From: an uncultured bacterium
GTDB lineage: Bacteria; Bacillota; Clostridia; Lachnospirales; Lachnospiraceae
NCBI GenBank assembly: GCA_905215155.1
Contig: CAJMPJ010000023.1
Location: 1 to 53,721, forward strand
Length of the DNA: 53,721 nt
Direction: 5' to 3'
Shown here: piece after piece, positions 8,106 to 16,842 of the stretch
How the letters are laid out: every line of letters begins with the position of its first letter
Position numbering within the stretch: the stretch's first letter is position 1
The notes under the pieces: generated by a model
Told to the model about the DNA's origin: nothing
What the model saw: the letters and a program-made list of their open reading frames with translations, nothing else
Databases searched by the model: none
Translations under genes and position numbers: made by a program

Positions 8106-9512
8106 CTAATTCACCTTTACTTCGGTTCCCTGGATATACAGCTTTCCGTCCGCCGGCATCTTGATTGCCCCTCCCTTTACACAGGTCAAAACAGTGGATT
8201 CGAGAGCTTCAAAAGATACATCCTCTTCGGCAGAGATATCAATGTTGTTTTCCGCTTCTATTTGTATGGTTCCCTTGGCACTTAACGTTACATCCCCTCC
8301 GTTTCCGATCTTGACACTGGCTGCGCCTCCGCTGGCAGAAAGATAGATTCCGTCGGCAGCAAGCTTCATCTCCTGACCGTGTGGATTGCTTAAATATTTG
8401 GTAGAAGGACTTCCCATGCGATCCGGTACTCCCCCGCTCTTCCCGTCATAGGAGCTTACCGCACTGACCGCAATTACATCTTTAGTGTGTTTGGACGGAA
8501 AGTAAATCCGTACATTATCCTGTTTTTCCGGCATATAGTACCAGCCGCTGCCATCTGGTGATGCAGATAAGGTGGAAAATGGAAACCAGTACACATCGGT
8601 TCCACCTCCTTTATCAATATCCAGATGAATCTTTATTTTGGTGCCCGATATATCCAAAACCTTTCCTCCCAGAGCCACACCGATCAAATGCATGGGATAC
8701 CTGGGTCTTGAAAGAATTCCTTCCTTCTTCTGCAGTTCCATGCGGCAGTGGAGCAGCCCCCGTTCCAGTTCATAGGTAAGACGGCGGATCACAAAAGTTT
8801 TCCCCTCGGTCTGTACCTGCTCAAAAATTTCAGGAACATGACTGGTCTCCCCTTGAAGAACAAGAAAATCGTTATCACTGACAGAAGCTCCTTCCATCAC
8901 CCAATAGCTGTATTCTCCCATTTCCTTGCGGTAACCGGTTTTTTCAAACTTCCAATTTCCCCATGAAATATCCGGTACTCCGCCATATAAACAAATGGAA
9001 TCTGCGTTTGGACGACAGACTAAAACGGCGTTAAGTATGGACAGCATCCGTTTTAGAAACTGCCAGTCCGTCTCCTGATACTGAACAGCAATTTCCCCTA
9101 AGGGCTTATCCGGAATGGAAAGCTTTATCTCGCTGCCCGGATAATCTGCTAAAATCAACTGAAATAACTGGCTGTAAGACATGGAGGTGTCCTGAAAGGA
9201 CCGGGACTTTTTTTTCTGATCCATAAGAATGCTCCGGCTTTTAGCCTCTGCCTGAATTGTTACGGTCCCTCCCTCTCCGGCTACAAGAACCTTGGTCAAT
9301 ATACCCGAAAATATCGGTTTTCCCCCGTCTACATAGACTGCTATGGAATCATTTTCGGAAAACCCAAACAAGGCTTCTTCGCCATCCTCCGATGTTAGAA
9401 AGCCATTTAGTCTTAAACTCCCATGCTCCCCAGACGTGCAGTCCAGGGTGAGTTCGTTTAATTGTTCAACGGGAATTCCTTTTATCACGATCTGTTCTGC
9501 TGCATATGCCAT
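8106..9512 (-). CDS. VgrG-like spike protein (second copy in gene order)
   Basis: 468 residues. The gp27/gpD-like part carries the family motif YQETDWQFLKRMLS near residues 145-160, and the gp5-like OB segment carries DVYWFPFSTLSASPDGSGWY then RIYFPSKHTKD. The C-terminus is a repetitive beta-rich spike (VSFEALESTVL, KMPADGKLYIQGTEVKVN). The sequence is clearly paralogous to the gene upstream and to the N-terminus of the VgrG-Rhs gene. AGGAGG lies 7 bases before the ATG. In known T6SS, VgrG trimers form the puncturing spike; the same role is inferred here. No C-terminal effector extension is present. Confidence 0.85.
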   Translation of the reverse strand: MAYAAEQIVIKGIPVEQLNELTLDCTSGEHGSLRLNGFLTSEDGEEALFGFSENDSIAVYVDGGKPIFSGILTKVLVAGEGGTVTIQAEAKSRSILMDQKKKSRSFQDTSMSYSQLFQLILADYPGSEIKLSIPDKPLGEIAVQYQETDWQFLKRMLSILNAVLVCRPNADSICLYGGVPDISWGNWKFEKTGYRKEMGEYSYWVMEGASVSDNDFLVLQGETSHVPEIFEQVQTEGKTFVIRRLTYELERGLLHCRMELQKKEGILSRPRYPMHLIGVALGGKVLDISGTKIKIHLDIDKGGGTDVYWFPFSTLSASPDGSGWYYMPEKQDNVRIYFPSKHTKDVIAVSAVSSYDGKSGGVPDRMGSPSTKYLSNPHGQEMKLAADGIYLSASGGAASVKIGNGGDVTLSAKGTIQIEAENNIDISAEEDVSFEALESTVLTCVKGGAIKMPADGKLYIQGTEVKVN

Positions 9513-9523
9513 ATAACCGCCTC

Positions 9524-10972
9524 CTAATTTTCGTGAATTTCATCTCCGTGAAAGTTTACCGTTCCTTTTTTTATTTCAATATCTGCCCCCGACTGGCAGG
9601 CCACTTTTACAGAGGTCTGAGACTTAATCGTTAAATCCTTCTTTGCTGCTATATTTAAATTTTCCGCTGCCAAAACCTTGATATCCTTTAAGGCATTTAA
9701 AATACTTCCCTGACTATCCCCTGCAGCGATCAAAACTCCGTCCGCTGTCATCTGGACCTGATTCCCCTGGGCAGTCTGGATATTCCGTGTGTTTGGATTG
9801 CCCATGGAATCTGAAGGATTTCCTTCTTCTGGTTTATGGCCTTTGACATTGGTCACCACATAGGCTTCCTTTTCGTCAGCCACAGGGAAGTAAACCCGGA
9901 TGCTTTCTCCATTTTCCGGCATGCAATACCACCCGCTGCCATCGGAAGAAGCTGCCACTGTGGAAAATGGAAACCAGTATTTTTCACCGGTTCCAGCCTC
10001 AATATCCATATTTACCTGTACCTGATTTCTCTGTACGGCTGCTATGGTTCCGTCAATAGAAACTCCCGTGATCTTTTCGTTGTAATAAGGCAATATTTTC
10101 AGTCCATCTTTCTGTCTTAACCGGTACCGGTTTTTTAAAAGTCCATCTTCCAGCATCCGTATGGCGGATTCAACAAACCATGGACTGCCTTTGTAGGTGA
10201 TCTGGCTACCGATGGATACAATGTCATAGGATACAACCTCATAAACGGCATTCTGGGCACGGGTAAGCTCCTGACAGCCATTTTCCTTCATGGCTTCAAG
10301 AGAAATAAAATCCTGAGACAAGGTAAATGGAAGGTCATCCCAGTTTTGTTCCTCCGGCTTTGGAGAAAGCCCGGCCTCAAAACGAATGTTGGGAAATGCC
10401 GGGTCCGGATATAAGCTTTCCTTATATTTGGATAAAAAACGTTTTAAAAATTCCCAGTCTGTTTCTTCATACTGGACCACCAGCTGGCCGATGGGGGTGT
10501 CCGGAATATGGACCATGTGGTCAGACCCCGGATAGCTTTCCATCACCTGGCTGATTAATTTATGTACTCCCATCTCGGGGTTTTGAAAAATCCGTTTTTT
10601 TCTCTCCACATCCATCTGACGGGTTCCATCCCAGGCTTCGATGCATACGACATACTCATCTCCATCCCGGTCCATGGAAATATTGTGGAGAACCCCATAG
10701 AACAGCACGTGCTCCTTTTCCTTTTGCCGGTACACCAGGGAAATGGTATTTTGGATCTGATGAAAATCATTTTCATCCATTTCGCTGTCAAGAACTGCTT
10801 CCACGAAAAGAAATGCATGCTCTCCCGGCTTTTCCGTAATTTTGATTCTACGAAAATAAGCGATTCCCATAGCCCCTAAATAGAGGTCTTTGTAGGTAAC
10901 CGCTCCATTGTCATTCTCCTTGTTCTTCCCTGCTTTGATTTCCAAAAAGACCGCCCCCTTCTCCTTGTGCAA
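9524..10972 (-). CDS. VgrG-like spike protein (first copy in gene order)
   Basis: Up to 482 residues. It shows YEETDWEFLKRFLSKY in the gp27-like part and EKYWFPFSTVAASSDGSGW with IRVYFPVADEKEAYVV in the OB part, then a beta-rich C-terminus. The start is uncertain: ATG at 10972 overlaps the preceding gene by 62 bases, and an in-frame ATG at 10876 is the alternative, with only a weak AGGGG before it. The peptide between them (VTYKDLYLGAM) resembles the opening of clostridial VgrG-like proteins, which favours a start before it. Together with the next gene it may give two spike types or a mixed spike. Confidence 0.8.
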   Translation of the reverse strand: MHKEKGAVFLEIKAGKNKENDNGAVTYKDLYLGAMGIAYFRRIKITEKPGEHAFLFVEAVLDSEMDENDFHQIQNTISLVYRQKEKEHVLFYGVLHNISMDRDGDEYVVCIEAWDGTRQMDVERKKRIFQNPEMGVHKLISQVMESYPGSDHMVHIPDTPIGQLVVQYEETDWEFLKRFLSKYKESLYPDPAFPNIRFEAGLSPKPEEQNWDDLPFTLSQDFISLEAMKENGCQELTRAQNAVYEVVSYDIVSIGSQITYKGSPWFVESAIRMLEDGLLKNRYRLRQKDGLKILPYYNEKITGVSIDGTIAAVQRNQVQVNMDIEAGTGEKYWFPFSTVAASSDGSGWYCMPENGESIRVYFPVADEKEAYVVTNVKGHKPEEGNPSDSMGNPNTRNIQTAQGNQVQMTADGVLIAAGDSQGSILNALKDIKVLAAENLNIAAKKDLTIKSQTSVKVACQSGADIEIKKGTVNFHGDEIHEN

Positions 10973-11558
10973 ACCACTGATCCATTGCCACTATCATTGC
11001 TTCCAAAATAATCCCGTACGTATCCTTATCCTCTTTGAGACAATTATAATTTCCGGTAAGTGACTGTTCTTTTCCCTTTCTGCGAAATACGATATTATAA
11101 AGCCACCCTTTTCCAGTAGGTACATCAAAACAGATATATTCTAAGTAATCCAACTGTTTTTTTTCTCCCACTTTTGCATGAAGACCGTTTGATGCCATTC
11201 CGTTCACCAGCTGATTGCTCCACTGGTCAAAGGTTACAGGCTTGATCTTTGCTTTGGGCCAGGAAAGGATCTGACTGACCTCTTTGCTGTGATTGATATA
11301 AATTACGCCTTCTTTGTCCTCTTTGAACGCCTGATGAAAATTTTTAAATAGGATCATGGGAACTTTCTGGTCAGAATAGACATGGGTCTCAAACTCCAGA
11401 TGTTCCCCCTCATAAAGTCTCATTTCCCCTGCACAGATCCCTTCCAGAGCCTCCTGCAAGGTCAGTTTTTTGACAGGAGCTGTTGCTTCTTTTTCTTTCT
11501 CTTTTTCTTTTTTTCTCCGTTCCCGTTCCATTTGCGCAATCTTTTCATCCAGATACAT
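10911..11558 (-). CDS. Unknown protein in the baseplate block, charged N-terminal helix
   Basis: 215 residues. The first 30 residues are an extremely Lys/Glu-rich helix (ERERRKKEKEKEKEATA), followed by a globular domain with several aromatic residues (EYICFDVPTGKGWLYNIVF). There is no signal or membrane segment. A strong AAGGAGG lies 6 bases before the ATG. The gene sits between the putative baseplate genes and the first VgrG gene. That is where a hub or gp53-like connector would fit, but the family is not recognised. Confidence 0.7.
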   Translation of the reverse strand: MYLDEKIAQMERERRKKEKEKEKEATAPVKKLTLQEALEGICAGEMRLYEGEHLEFETHVYSDQKVPMILFKNFHQAFKEDKEGVIYINHSKEVSQILSWPKAKIKPVTFDQWSNQLVNGMASNGLHAKVGEKKQLDYLEYICFDVPTGKGWLYNIVFRRKGKEQSLTGNYNCLKEDKDTYGIILEAMIVAMDQWFAQGEGGGLFGNQSREEQGE

Positions 11559-11572
11559 GGTAATCCTCCTTC

Positions 11573-12349
11573 TTATAAAAGCATCATGCCTCGTTTTCCC
11601 TGACTGCCCTGCCCTCGCTTGGTCTCTCCGCTTTTTTGGGTTCTCAAAACCTCTAAAAGGCCCCGGTAGATGGCGGCATTTCCTTTTTCTCCGTATTCCT
11701 CCCCCAGTCTGCAGGATAGATATTCCCGAATGAGTTCTGCGGTAACGTGTCCATCATTTCCAAGAGCTGCTGTAGAAAAGCTGATATCATACGGGTCCGA
11801 AGACCGGCTTTTCAACATTTCTTTGGAAAACTGCCTGATAATGCATGGGTTTAACGTGCTCTCTCCGACGGCTGCATAGGGCTGATGGATGAGATTGACG
11901 GTATCAAATTCCGTGGAGTAATCCTGTAGGTTTTCATGGCTTTCTCTTAATCTTGCTCCCTCCTGAAGGCGGAATCTGCAAAGTTCCATTTCACAGGCAG
12001 GGTCCGGCTTTTTATCTTCCAGAAAGATTCTGGTGTTACCTGTAATCTTCCCGGCCTCCCTTACTTCAGCCAGAAACTGCACCTTTAGATAGCGGATCTT
12101 ATCCTCGGCCCTGCATTCCATTACAAAGGGCTTGTCCATAAAATAAAGATTCTTCTTCCAGATGACCATGCCCGAAGAAATAGTCAGCCTTCCATCATCC
12201 CAGGTAATCTCACAGCCCTTCACCACCCCGTCTCCATAATCCTGAAACCACAGTTCCAGGAAATTTTTGGGGTAGTCCCTCAGCTTATCGAGCATCTCCA
12301 CTCTCAACAAACGCTTCTTTTCAAATTGGGGATAATCGTATTGAAACAT
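11573..12349 (-). CDS. Putative baseplate/receptor-arm protein
   Basis: 258 residues from the ATG at 12349, chosen because AAGGAGAG lies 5 bases upstream; an earlier ATG at 12370 overlaps the upstream gene and lacks such a site. The N-terminal part reads GDGVVKGCEITW then LTISSGMVIWKKNLYF, a pattern seen at the N-termini of phage fibre or TssK-like beta-sandwich domains ('G.v.G......g.i.i..G....g'). The C-terminus is basic. Assignment is inference from pattern and position next to the two presumed baseplate genes. Confidence 0.5.
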   Translation of the reverse strand: MFQYDYPQFEKKRLLRVEMLDKLRDYPKNFLELWFQDYGDGVVKGCEITWDDGRLTISSGMVIWKKNLYFMDKPFVMECRAEDKIRYLKVQFLAEVREAGKITGNTRIFLEDKKPDPACEMELCRFRLQEGARLRESHENLQDYSTEFDTVNLIHQPYAAVGESTLNPCIIRQFSKEMLKSRSSDPYDISFSTAALGNDGHVTAELIREYLSCRLGEEYGEKGNAAIYRGLLEVLRTQKSGETKRGQGSQGKRGMMLL

Positions 12350-12363
12350 ATTCTCTCCTTCCA

Positions 12364-13059
12364 TCAGCATAAGATTATTTCATCCATGGACATGGTTTCT
12401 TCAATACCCATAATTCCAAAATGATACTCATAATATATTTCCACATGGTAAGGCAGCTCCACAAACATCTTGATCAGAAAATTCATTTTATCCACCAGGC
12501 TCTTGTCCTTTTTCCGTCCGATATAGACCAGGATTTCGTAGGAGTTCTGACAGCTATGGTATACAATGTTATTGGGAATCAAAGCCTCCATCATGTCCTT
12601 AAACATATCCAGAGAACTTCCTGTTTCGTATTGCTTTAACAAACCGCTTAAAATAAATTCCCTTTCATCCCGGTCAAATAAGGCCACAGCCTCTTTGGCA
12701 TCCGCTCCAAAGGCATAATCCATTAGATCCTGATACAGAAGTTTTTTATGATATTCCTCTCTTGACATTCCGGAAAGGGCATCATTTTGAGCCAGCATAT
12801 GGAAAATCAGATGAAAAAGATTTTCCCTGAGCTTTGGGAATTCCTTTAAGTCCGGCCGGAAAAAGTCTTTAAAGATATTGTAAAAACGGTAATATGGATT
12901 TATTTCAACCACAGCCTCTTCTTCCATAATTTCCTGGTTTAAACATGGGGCGGACAGTTCCATGTAAGCGCTGAATTCAAGAGGCATCTGATAGCGTATG
13001 CTGTTTTCCGGCATTCCCTGTTTTCTCACCTGCAGCATGACTTCCCATAAATAATTCAT
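12364..13059 (-). CDS. Putative baseplate wedge protein (TssG/gpI-like)
   Basis: 231 residues from the ATG at 13059, which forms an ATGA overlap with the stop of the upstream gene; an earlier start at 13077 is less likely. The C-terminal third follows the habit of phage tail protein I / TssG: a stretch of about 40 residues, then FLIKMFVELPYHVEIYYEYH followed by FGIMG. No enzyme motif is seen. Tight coupling to the 429-residue gene mirrors the tssF-tssG order in T6SS. Identity of the fold would need a structure prediction. Confidence 0.45.
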   Translation of the reverse strand: MNYLWEVMLQVRKQGMPENSIRYQMPLEFSAYMELSAPCLNQEIMEEEAVVEINPYYRFYNIFKDFFRPDLKEFPKLRENLFHLIFHMLAQNDALSGMSREEYHKKLLYQDLMDYAFGADAKEAVALFDRDEREFILSGLLKQYETGSSLDMFKDMMEALIPNNIVYHSCQNSYEILVYIGRKKDKSLVDKMNFLIKMFVELPYHVEIYYEYHFGIMGIEETMSMDEIILC

Positions 13060-14345
13060 ACCAGCTTCCCTCCGCACTCATATTCCGGATACAATTCCTG
13101 CACTTCAGAAGTTACAAAGCTTGCCAAATCCCTTAAAAGCCACCGGTCCTTCCCCTTTGGTTTAAAATAGATCAAAAGCCGCTTTTTCCCTTTCCGGTCC
13201 CGGATTTCATCTTCCATGAAAAAGTTCATGGGGTAGGTCTCCAGTATTTCCTGGCTTTCTTCTTCCAAAACGCAGTCCTGATACTCTATATAATTTTCCA
13301 GTCCAAATCCCCGGATAAACCGCTCCAGTTCCCCTTTTGTTTTCACCATCTGTCCAGTTTTTCCCTGAAAGCGTTCTGCAAATCCGTCTTTTCTCAAATT
13401 CTCCATAACCGGATAGGTGTACCGGTCGATCTTATGGTCTGAACCGCTTCGGATCATGTAAACATCCCATTTTTTTGCATTGGCTATCTTGCCGGTCACC
13501 AAAAGCTTTTCACCGCTTTGACGCACGCTTCGGATACCTGCCTTTTCTTCCACCAAATAGGCATGTCCGGTTCCGTAATCCCTTATGGAAATCACATGTT
13601 CATAGTTTTCATGGTCACTGCAGGCCACCGGAAATCCTACGCTTTCCAGCTTTAGGTGCCAGACGTTCCATATGGGGATCAGATCATAATGGATAAACTG
13701 ATTGTACTCGCCAAAATCTCCTCCAAAATTTGTTACCGCTTCCTTATCCTCTGCTTCTTCCGGTAAACTGGTGATACAGATATCCACCATTTTAAATAAA
13801 TAAGGAGCATTGATGGTCTTCCAGGGAATTCCGTTTTTCATAAAAAGGTGGTAAAGGTGCTCCATCTGTTCCAGGTAACGTTTGCTTGGTTCCAAACGGA
13901 TCTCAACGGAATATTCTTTTCCGGCCTTTATAATTCCGGTAAAGCCCTCCTGGTTTTTCAATATTTCTCTCACTTCCAGGGCATCGCACTGAAGAAAAAC
14001 AGTTGCCACACGGAACTTGCCTTCTTCCTTTAGCTTTCTGCGTACATCGGAAACTTCATAGACCGGACTTTCCATATCTTCCTCGCACATGGGCGACATG
14101 AGGTGATGGGACTTATCCATATAGGACCGTTCCACTAATCCTGTACGGATGAGGTACCGGTTGATGTCATATACCAGATCATTCATGACCCGTTCCTCTA
14201 ACATCTGGTACATTTTGACGTTGGTTTCATATAACTCCAGAAATACCCCCTCCATCAGATTTTTAAATACGATCCGCTCCTCCAAATCACCGATGGACTG
14301 GATCTCTTCCCGGATCATTGCTTTCATCTCTTCGATCTGATCCAT
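13056..14345 (-). CDS. Putative baseplate protein (TssF position)
   Basis: 429 residues, soluble. The N-terminal 60 residues are helical (EMKAMIREEIQSIGDLEERI), the rest is mixed alpha/beta. No known motif is recognised. GGGAGGAAG, lying inside the last codons of the Hsp70-like gene, precedes the ATG, so expression is coupled. The order 429-residue protein, gpI-like protein, fibre-like protein, unknown, VgrG fits a baseplate block. Calling it the TssF counterpart rests on order only. Confidence 0.5.
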   Translation of the reverse strand: MDQIEEMKAMIREEIQSIGDLEERIVFKNLMEGVFLELYETNVKMYQMLEERVMNDLVYDINRYLIRTGLVERSYMDKSHHLMSPMCEEDMESPVYEVSDVRRKLKEEGKFRVATVFLQCDALEVREILKNQEGFTGIIKAGKEYSVEIRLEPSKRYLEQMEHLYHLFMKNGIPWKTINAPYLFKMVDICITSLPEEAEDKEAVTNFGGDFGEYNQFIHYDLIPIWNVWHLKLESVGFPVACSDHENYEHVISIRDYGTGHAYLVEEKAGIRSVRQSGEKLLVTGKIANAKKWDVYMIRSGSDHKIDRYTYPVMENLRKDGFAERFQGKTGQMVKTKGELERFIRGFGLENYIEYQDCVLEEESQEILETYPMNFFMEDEIRDRKGKKRLLIYFKPKGKDRWLLRDLASFVTSEVQELYPEYECGGKLV

Positions 14346-14350
14346 ATTTC

Positions 14351-16825
14351 TTACTTCCTCCCATCAAAAAAGTTCTCTTCCCAGGTATCATCCTCGAAAT
14401 CAAAAAATGTCTCATTCCCCTTATAAAGCACCTCGTTTTCCCGAAGGATTGGAAGCACGAGAAAGCCCCAGCGTTTTCTGGATACCCAGACAAAAAATTT
14501 CATTTCTCCTTCTAAAATCGTATCCGTTTCCTCCTGAATCACGCTTCCTGCATAATCCCGGTCGATTTCTTCCTGGGTGGTTCGGGTAAAGGATTCCGTA
14601 TCGTATTCAAAGTAATAGGTTTTCAGCCGTTTTCCTTTTTCGTCGCTCAAATAAAGATCCAGCTGTTTTCCCACCATGAACCGGGAAATACAGCCGATAT
14701 GGTCTTCCTCATCCAAACTTCGGATCAGGACCTTTTCCTGGTTTTCATGGGTATAAGCCATGATCTCATAGGGAAGGGTCCGTACCTGGTAATCCTGATT
14801 CACCTTCATGTAGCCGCGCTTACAGTTCATAAAGTACGCCAGCGCCCCTTCCAGGCAGCACATTTTAAGCTCCGCTTCATCGGCTTCCCGTTTTGCGCTC
14901 TGAATCAGCTTACCTGGAACGTATTGCTTTAAGGCTTCCGTAAACAGACCGGATTTGCAGGACTGGCCGGTCAGCTTAAGCATTTCATATTCCTGAAGCT
15001 CCCCCTGTTCAAATTTCTGGTCTAAAAAACGCTCCATCACATGGTAAATATCCGGTCTTAAAGCAGACTCGATTTCATTTAAATAAAATGGAAACCGGAT
15101 CTCCTGTTGGATGTGGGTCAGACCGTCTTTGCAGCGTACCGAAAGCTTCCATTTATCCAAAAACATATCATCCGGCTTTCCATCCTTTTCCGTATTGATG
15201 AAAAGTTCATACTGGTATCTTGTTTGGAAAAAGGATTTTTTCACTTTTTCTGCAAGCTGAAACAGATAATAATAATTATTTTTCACCTTAAAATACTGAT
15301 CCCTGCTTCGTTCCTCATACTCCCTAAAACGGGTGGGAAGAAAATTTTCTGCTTTGCGGTACTGTTCAGAAAGACAATCCGCGGTATCTCTTTCTGACAG
15401 TTCTATAACATCCTCTTTCTCCAGATACCCAAGTGCTTTGGCAATCTTGACTTTCAGCATCTGCAGAATGCGGAAGGTCAAGTTATTGCCTCCGAAATTC
15501 GTATCACCGTTTTCGTACCGGGTCTCCAAATCAATGGTGTAGGATACTCTGCTGTTATCAATAAGAAACCGTCCCGATGTAAGGTCCGTGGTGCCACCGC
15601 CGCAGTCGATGATCAGAGCCTGATACCATCGCCCTTTTTCATACAGATTCTGCCGGATCATCCCGTAAATGCTGTTGAAAAGCACTGCCATTCCTTCATC
15701 AAGCTCACAGCTTACGTTATATTCGGGAAGAAGACTTTTAAACAGCTCTTGAAATTTCTCTTTCTGACGGATGGGTGCCAAAAACTGAATGTTTTTAAAC
15801 TGACATTTAAACTGCTGTTTTGCAAGTTCTATTAAGTACTCCAAAAATCCCCGCAGCATATCCCGCCTGGAAATCTGATACTTAAACCCACTCTTTAAAA
15901 TGACTCCTTCCAACCGGTCCGGATCACTGATCCACCGCTTAATATCAAAAAACACGGGAACATCCTCGTCCTGATAGTTCTGTTCTTCCAGTGCCAGTGC
16001 TTCATATCCAAATAAAAATCCGTGCCTGCCCTCGCCTCTTTCCTCCACACCGATCACACTGGGAATGATTGGCCCGTTTCCCGCTCTGGCAATTTTAGTG
16101 GTTCCGTCGGAAAGGCAGATGCCCATGGTGGTATTGGAGCTTCCAAAGTCAATGACTAATGGAAGATCTGTTTCTGTCACCTCTCGGACTTCAATATTTA
16201 AAAGGGGAATACGGAGGGCTTCCATGTGACCCGGAATATTTTTTGCATTTCCATAATAGCAGTCATATAAAAACTCCGAATCCCGTTCATTTGGAAAATA
16301 AAGAATGGAATACTGGTGCTTTAAAAGGGGTTTTACAGGCATACCTGGTCCCTGGAATAAATTCCATGTATTTTGTATTTCTTTTATATAAAAGCAGGTA
16401 TAGATCTGAAAATTCTCATCAATGAGAAGAAGATTCCCCTCATATAGAGCAATCTTTGATTCCACCTGATACTGATCCAGCTCATTGAGCCCGGTTCCCT
16501 CATAAAGGACAATGGTGCCGGGAAAGATCACATCCTGGCCGGAGCTGATGTCTATCTCATTCCGGTCAAAATATTCCTGAAGACGCTCTATCCCACCTTC
16601 GCTGGCCTCAGCAATATGCCGATAATCCTTCTGCCCCCGAAACCGCATGATCAGACGTGTAAGACCCTCCCGGTCCATGGTATTCCCTGAGGGTATTACC
16701 AGCTTTTCTTTCCGGCATATTTCCCGAAGCTGAAATGTCGTCATTTTTTCCAGTTTGCTCCTTTTATAGGTGCCCTTTTCCGGCTCTGTTTTTCCCGGGT
16801 GTAAGGTATAGGTATATCGGCTCAT
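14351..16825 (-). CDS. Hsp70/actin-fold ATPase with N-terminal SAP-like motif
   Basis: About 824 residues. Start taken at the second ATG (16825), 6 bases after GAGGA; the first ATG (16831) abuts that site. Residues about 28-64 (TTFQLREICRKEKLVI, then REGLTRLIMRFRG) look like a SAP helix-extension-helix. The ATPase fold begins near residue 224: phosphate-1 loop DFGSSNTTMG, phosphate-2 loop DCGGGTTDL near 407, and an adenosine-type LTGQSCKSG further on. These residues are intact, so ATP binding is expected. With the J-domain gene nearby it forms an apparent dedicated chaperone pair. Family role is unknown to me; assembly or recycling of the sheath or effector folding are inferences. Confidence 0.75.
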   Translation of the reverse strand: MSRYTYTLHPGKTEPEKGTYKRSKLEKMTTFQLREICRKEKLVIPSGNTMDREGLTRLIMRFRGQKDYRHIAEASEGGIERLQEYFDRNEIDISSGQDVIFPGTIVLYEGTGLNELDQYQVESKIALYEGNLLLIDENFQIYTCFYIKEIQNTWNLFQGPGMPVKPLLKHQYSILYFPNERDSEFLYDCYYGNAKNIPGHMEALRIPLLNIEVREVTETDLPLVIDFGSSNTTMGICLSDGTTKIARAGNGPIIPSVIGVEERGEGRHGFLFGYEALALEEQNYQDEDVPVFFDIKRWISDPDRLEGVILKSGFKYQISRRDMLRGFLEYLIELAKQQFKCQFKNIQFLAPIRQKEKFQELFKSLLPEYNVSCELDEGMAVLFNSIYGMIRQNLYEKGRWYQALIIDCGGGTTDLTSGRFLIDNSRVSYTIDLETRYENGDTNFGGNNLTFRILQMLKVKIAKALGYLEKEDVIELSERDTADCLSEQYRKAENFLPTRFREYEERSRDQYFKVKNNYYYLFQLAEKVKKSFFQTRYQYELFINTEKDGKPDDMFLDKWKLSVRCKDGLTHIQQEIRFPFYLNEIESALRPDIYHVMERFLDQKFEQGELQEYEMLKLTGQSCKSGLFTEALKQYVPGKLIQSAKREADEAELKMCCLEGALAYFMNCKRGYMKVNQDYQVRTLPYEIMAYTHENQEKVLIRSLDEEDHIGCISRFMVGKQLDLYLSDEKGKRLKTYYFEYDTESFTRTTQEEIDRDYAGSVIQEETDTILEGEMKFFVWVSRKRWGFLVLPILRENEVLYKGNETFFDFEDDTWEENFFDGRK

Positions 16826-16842
16826 GTGCATTCCTCACTTTG

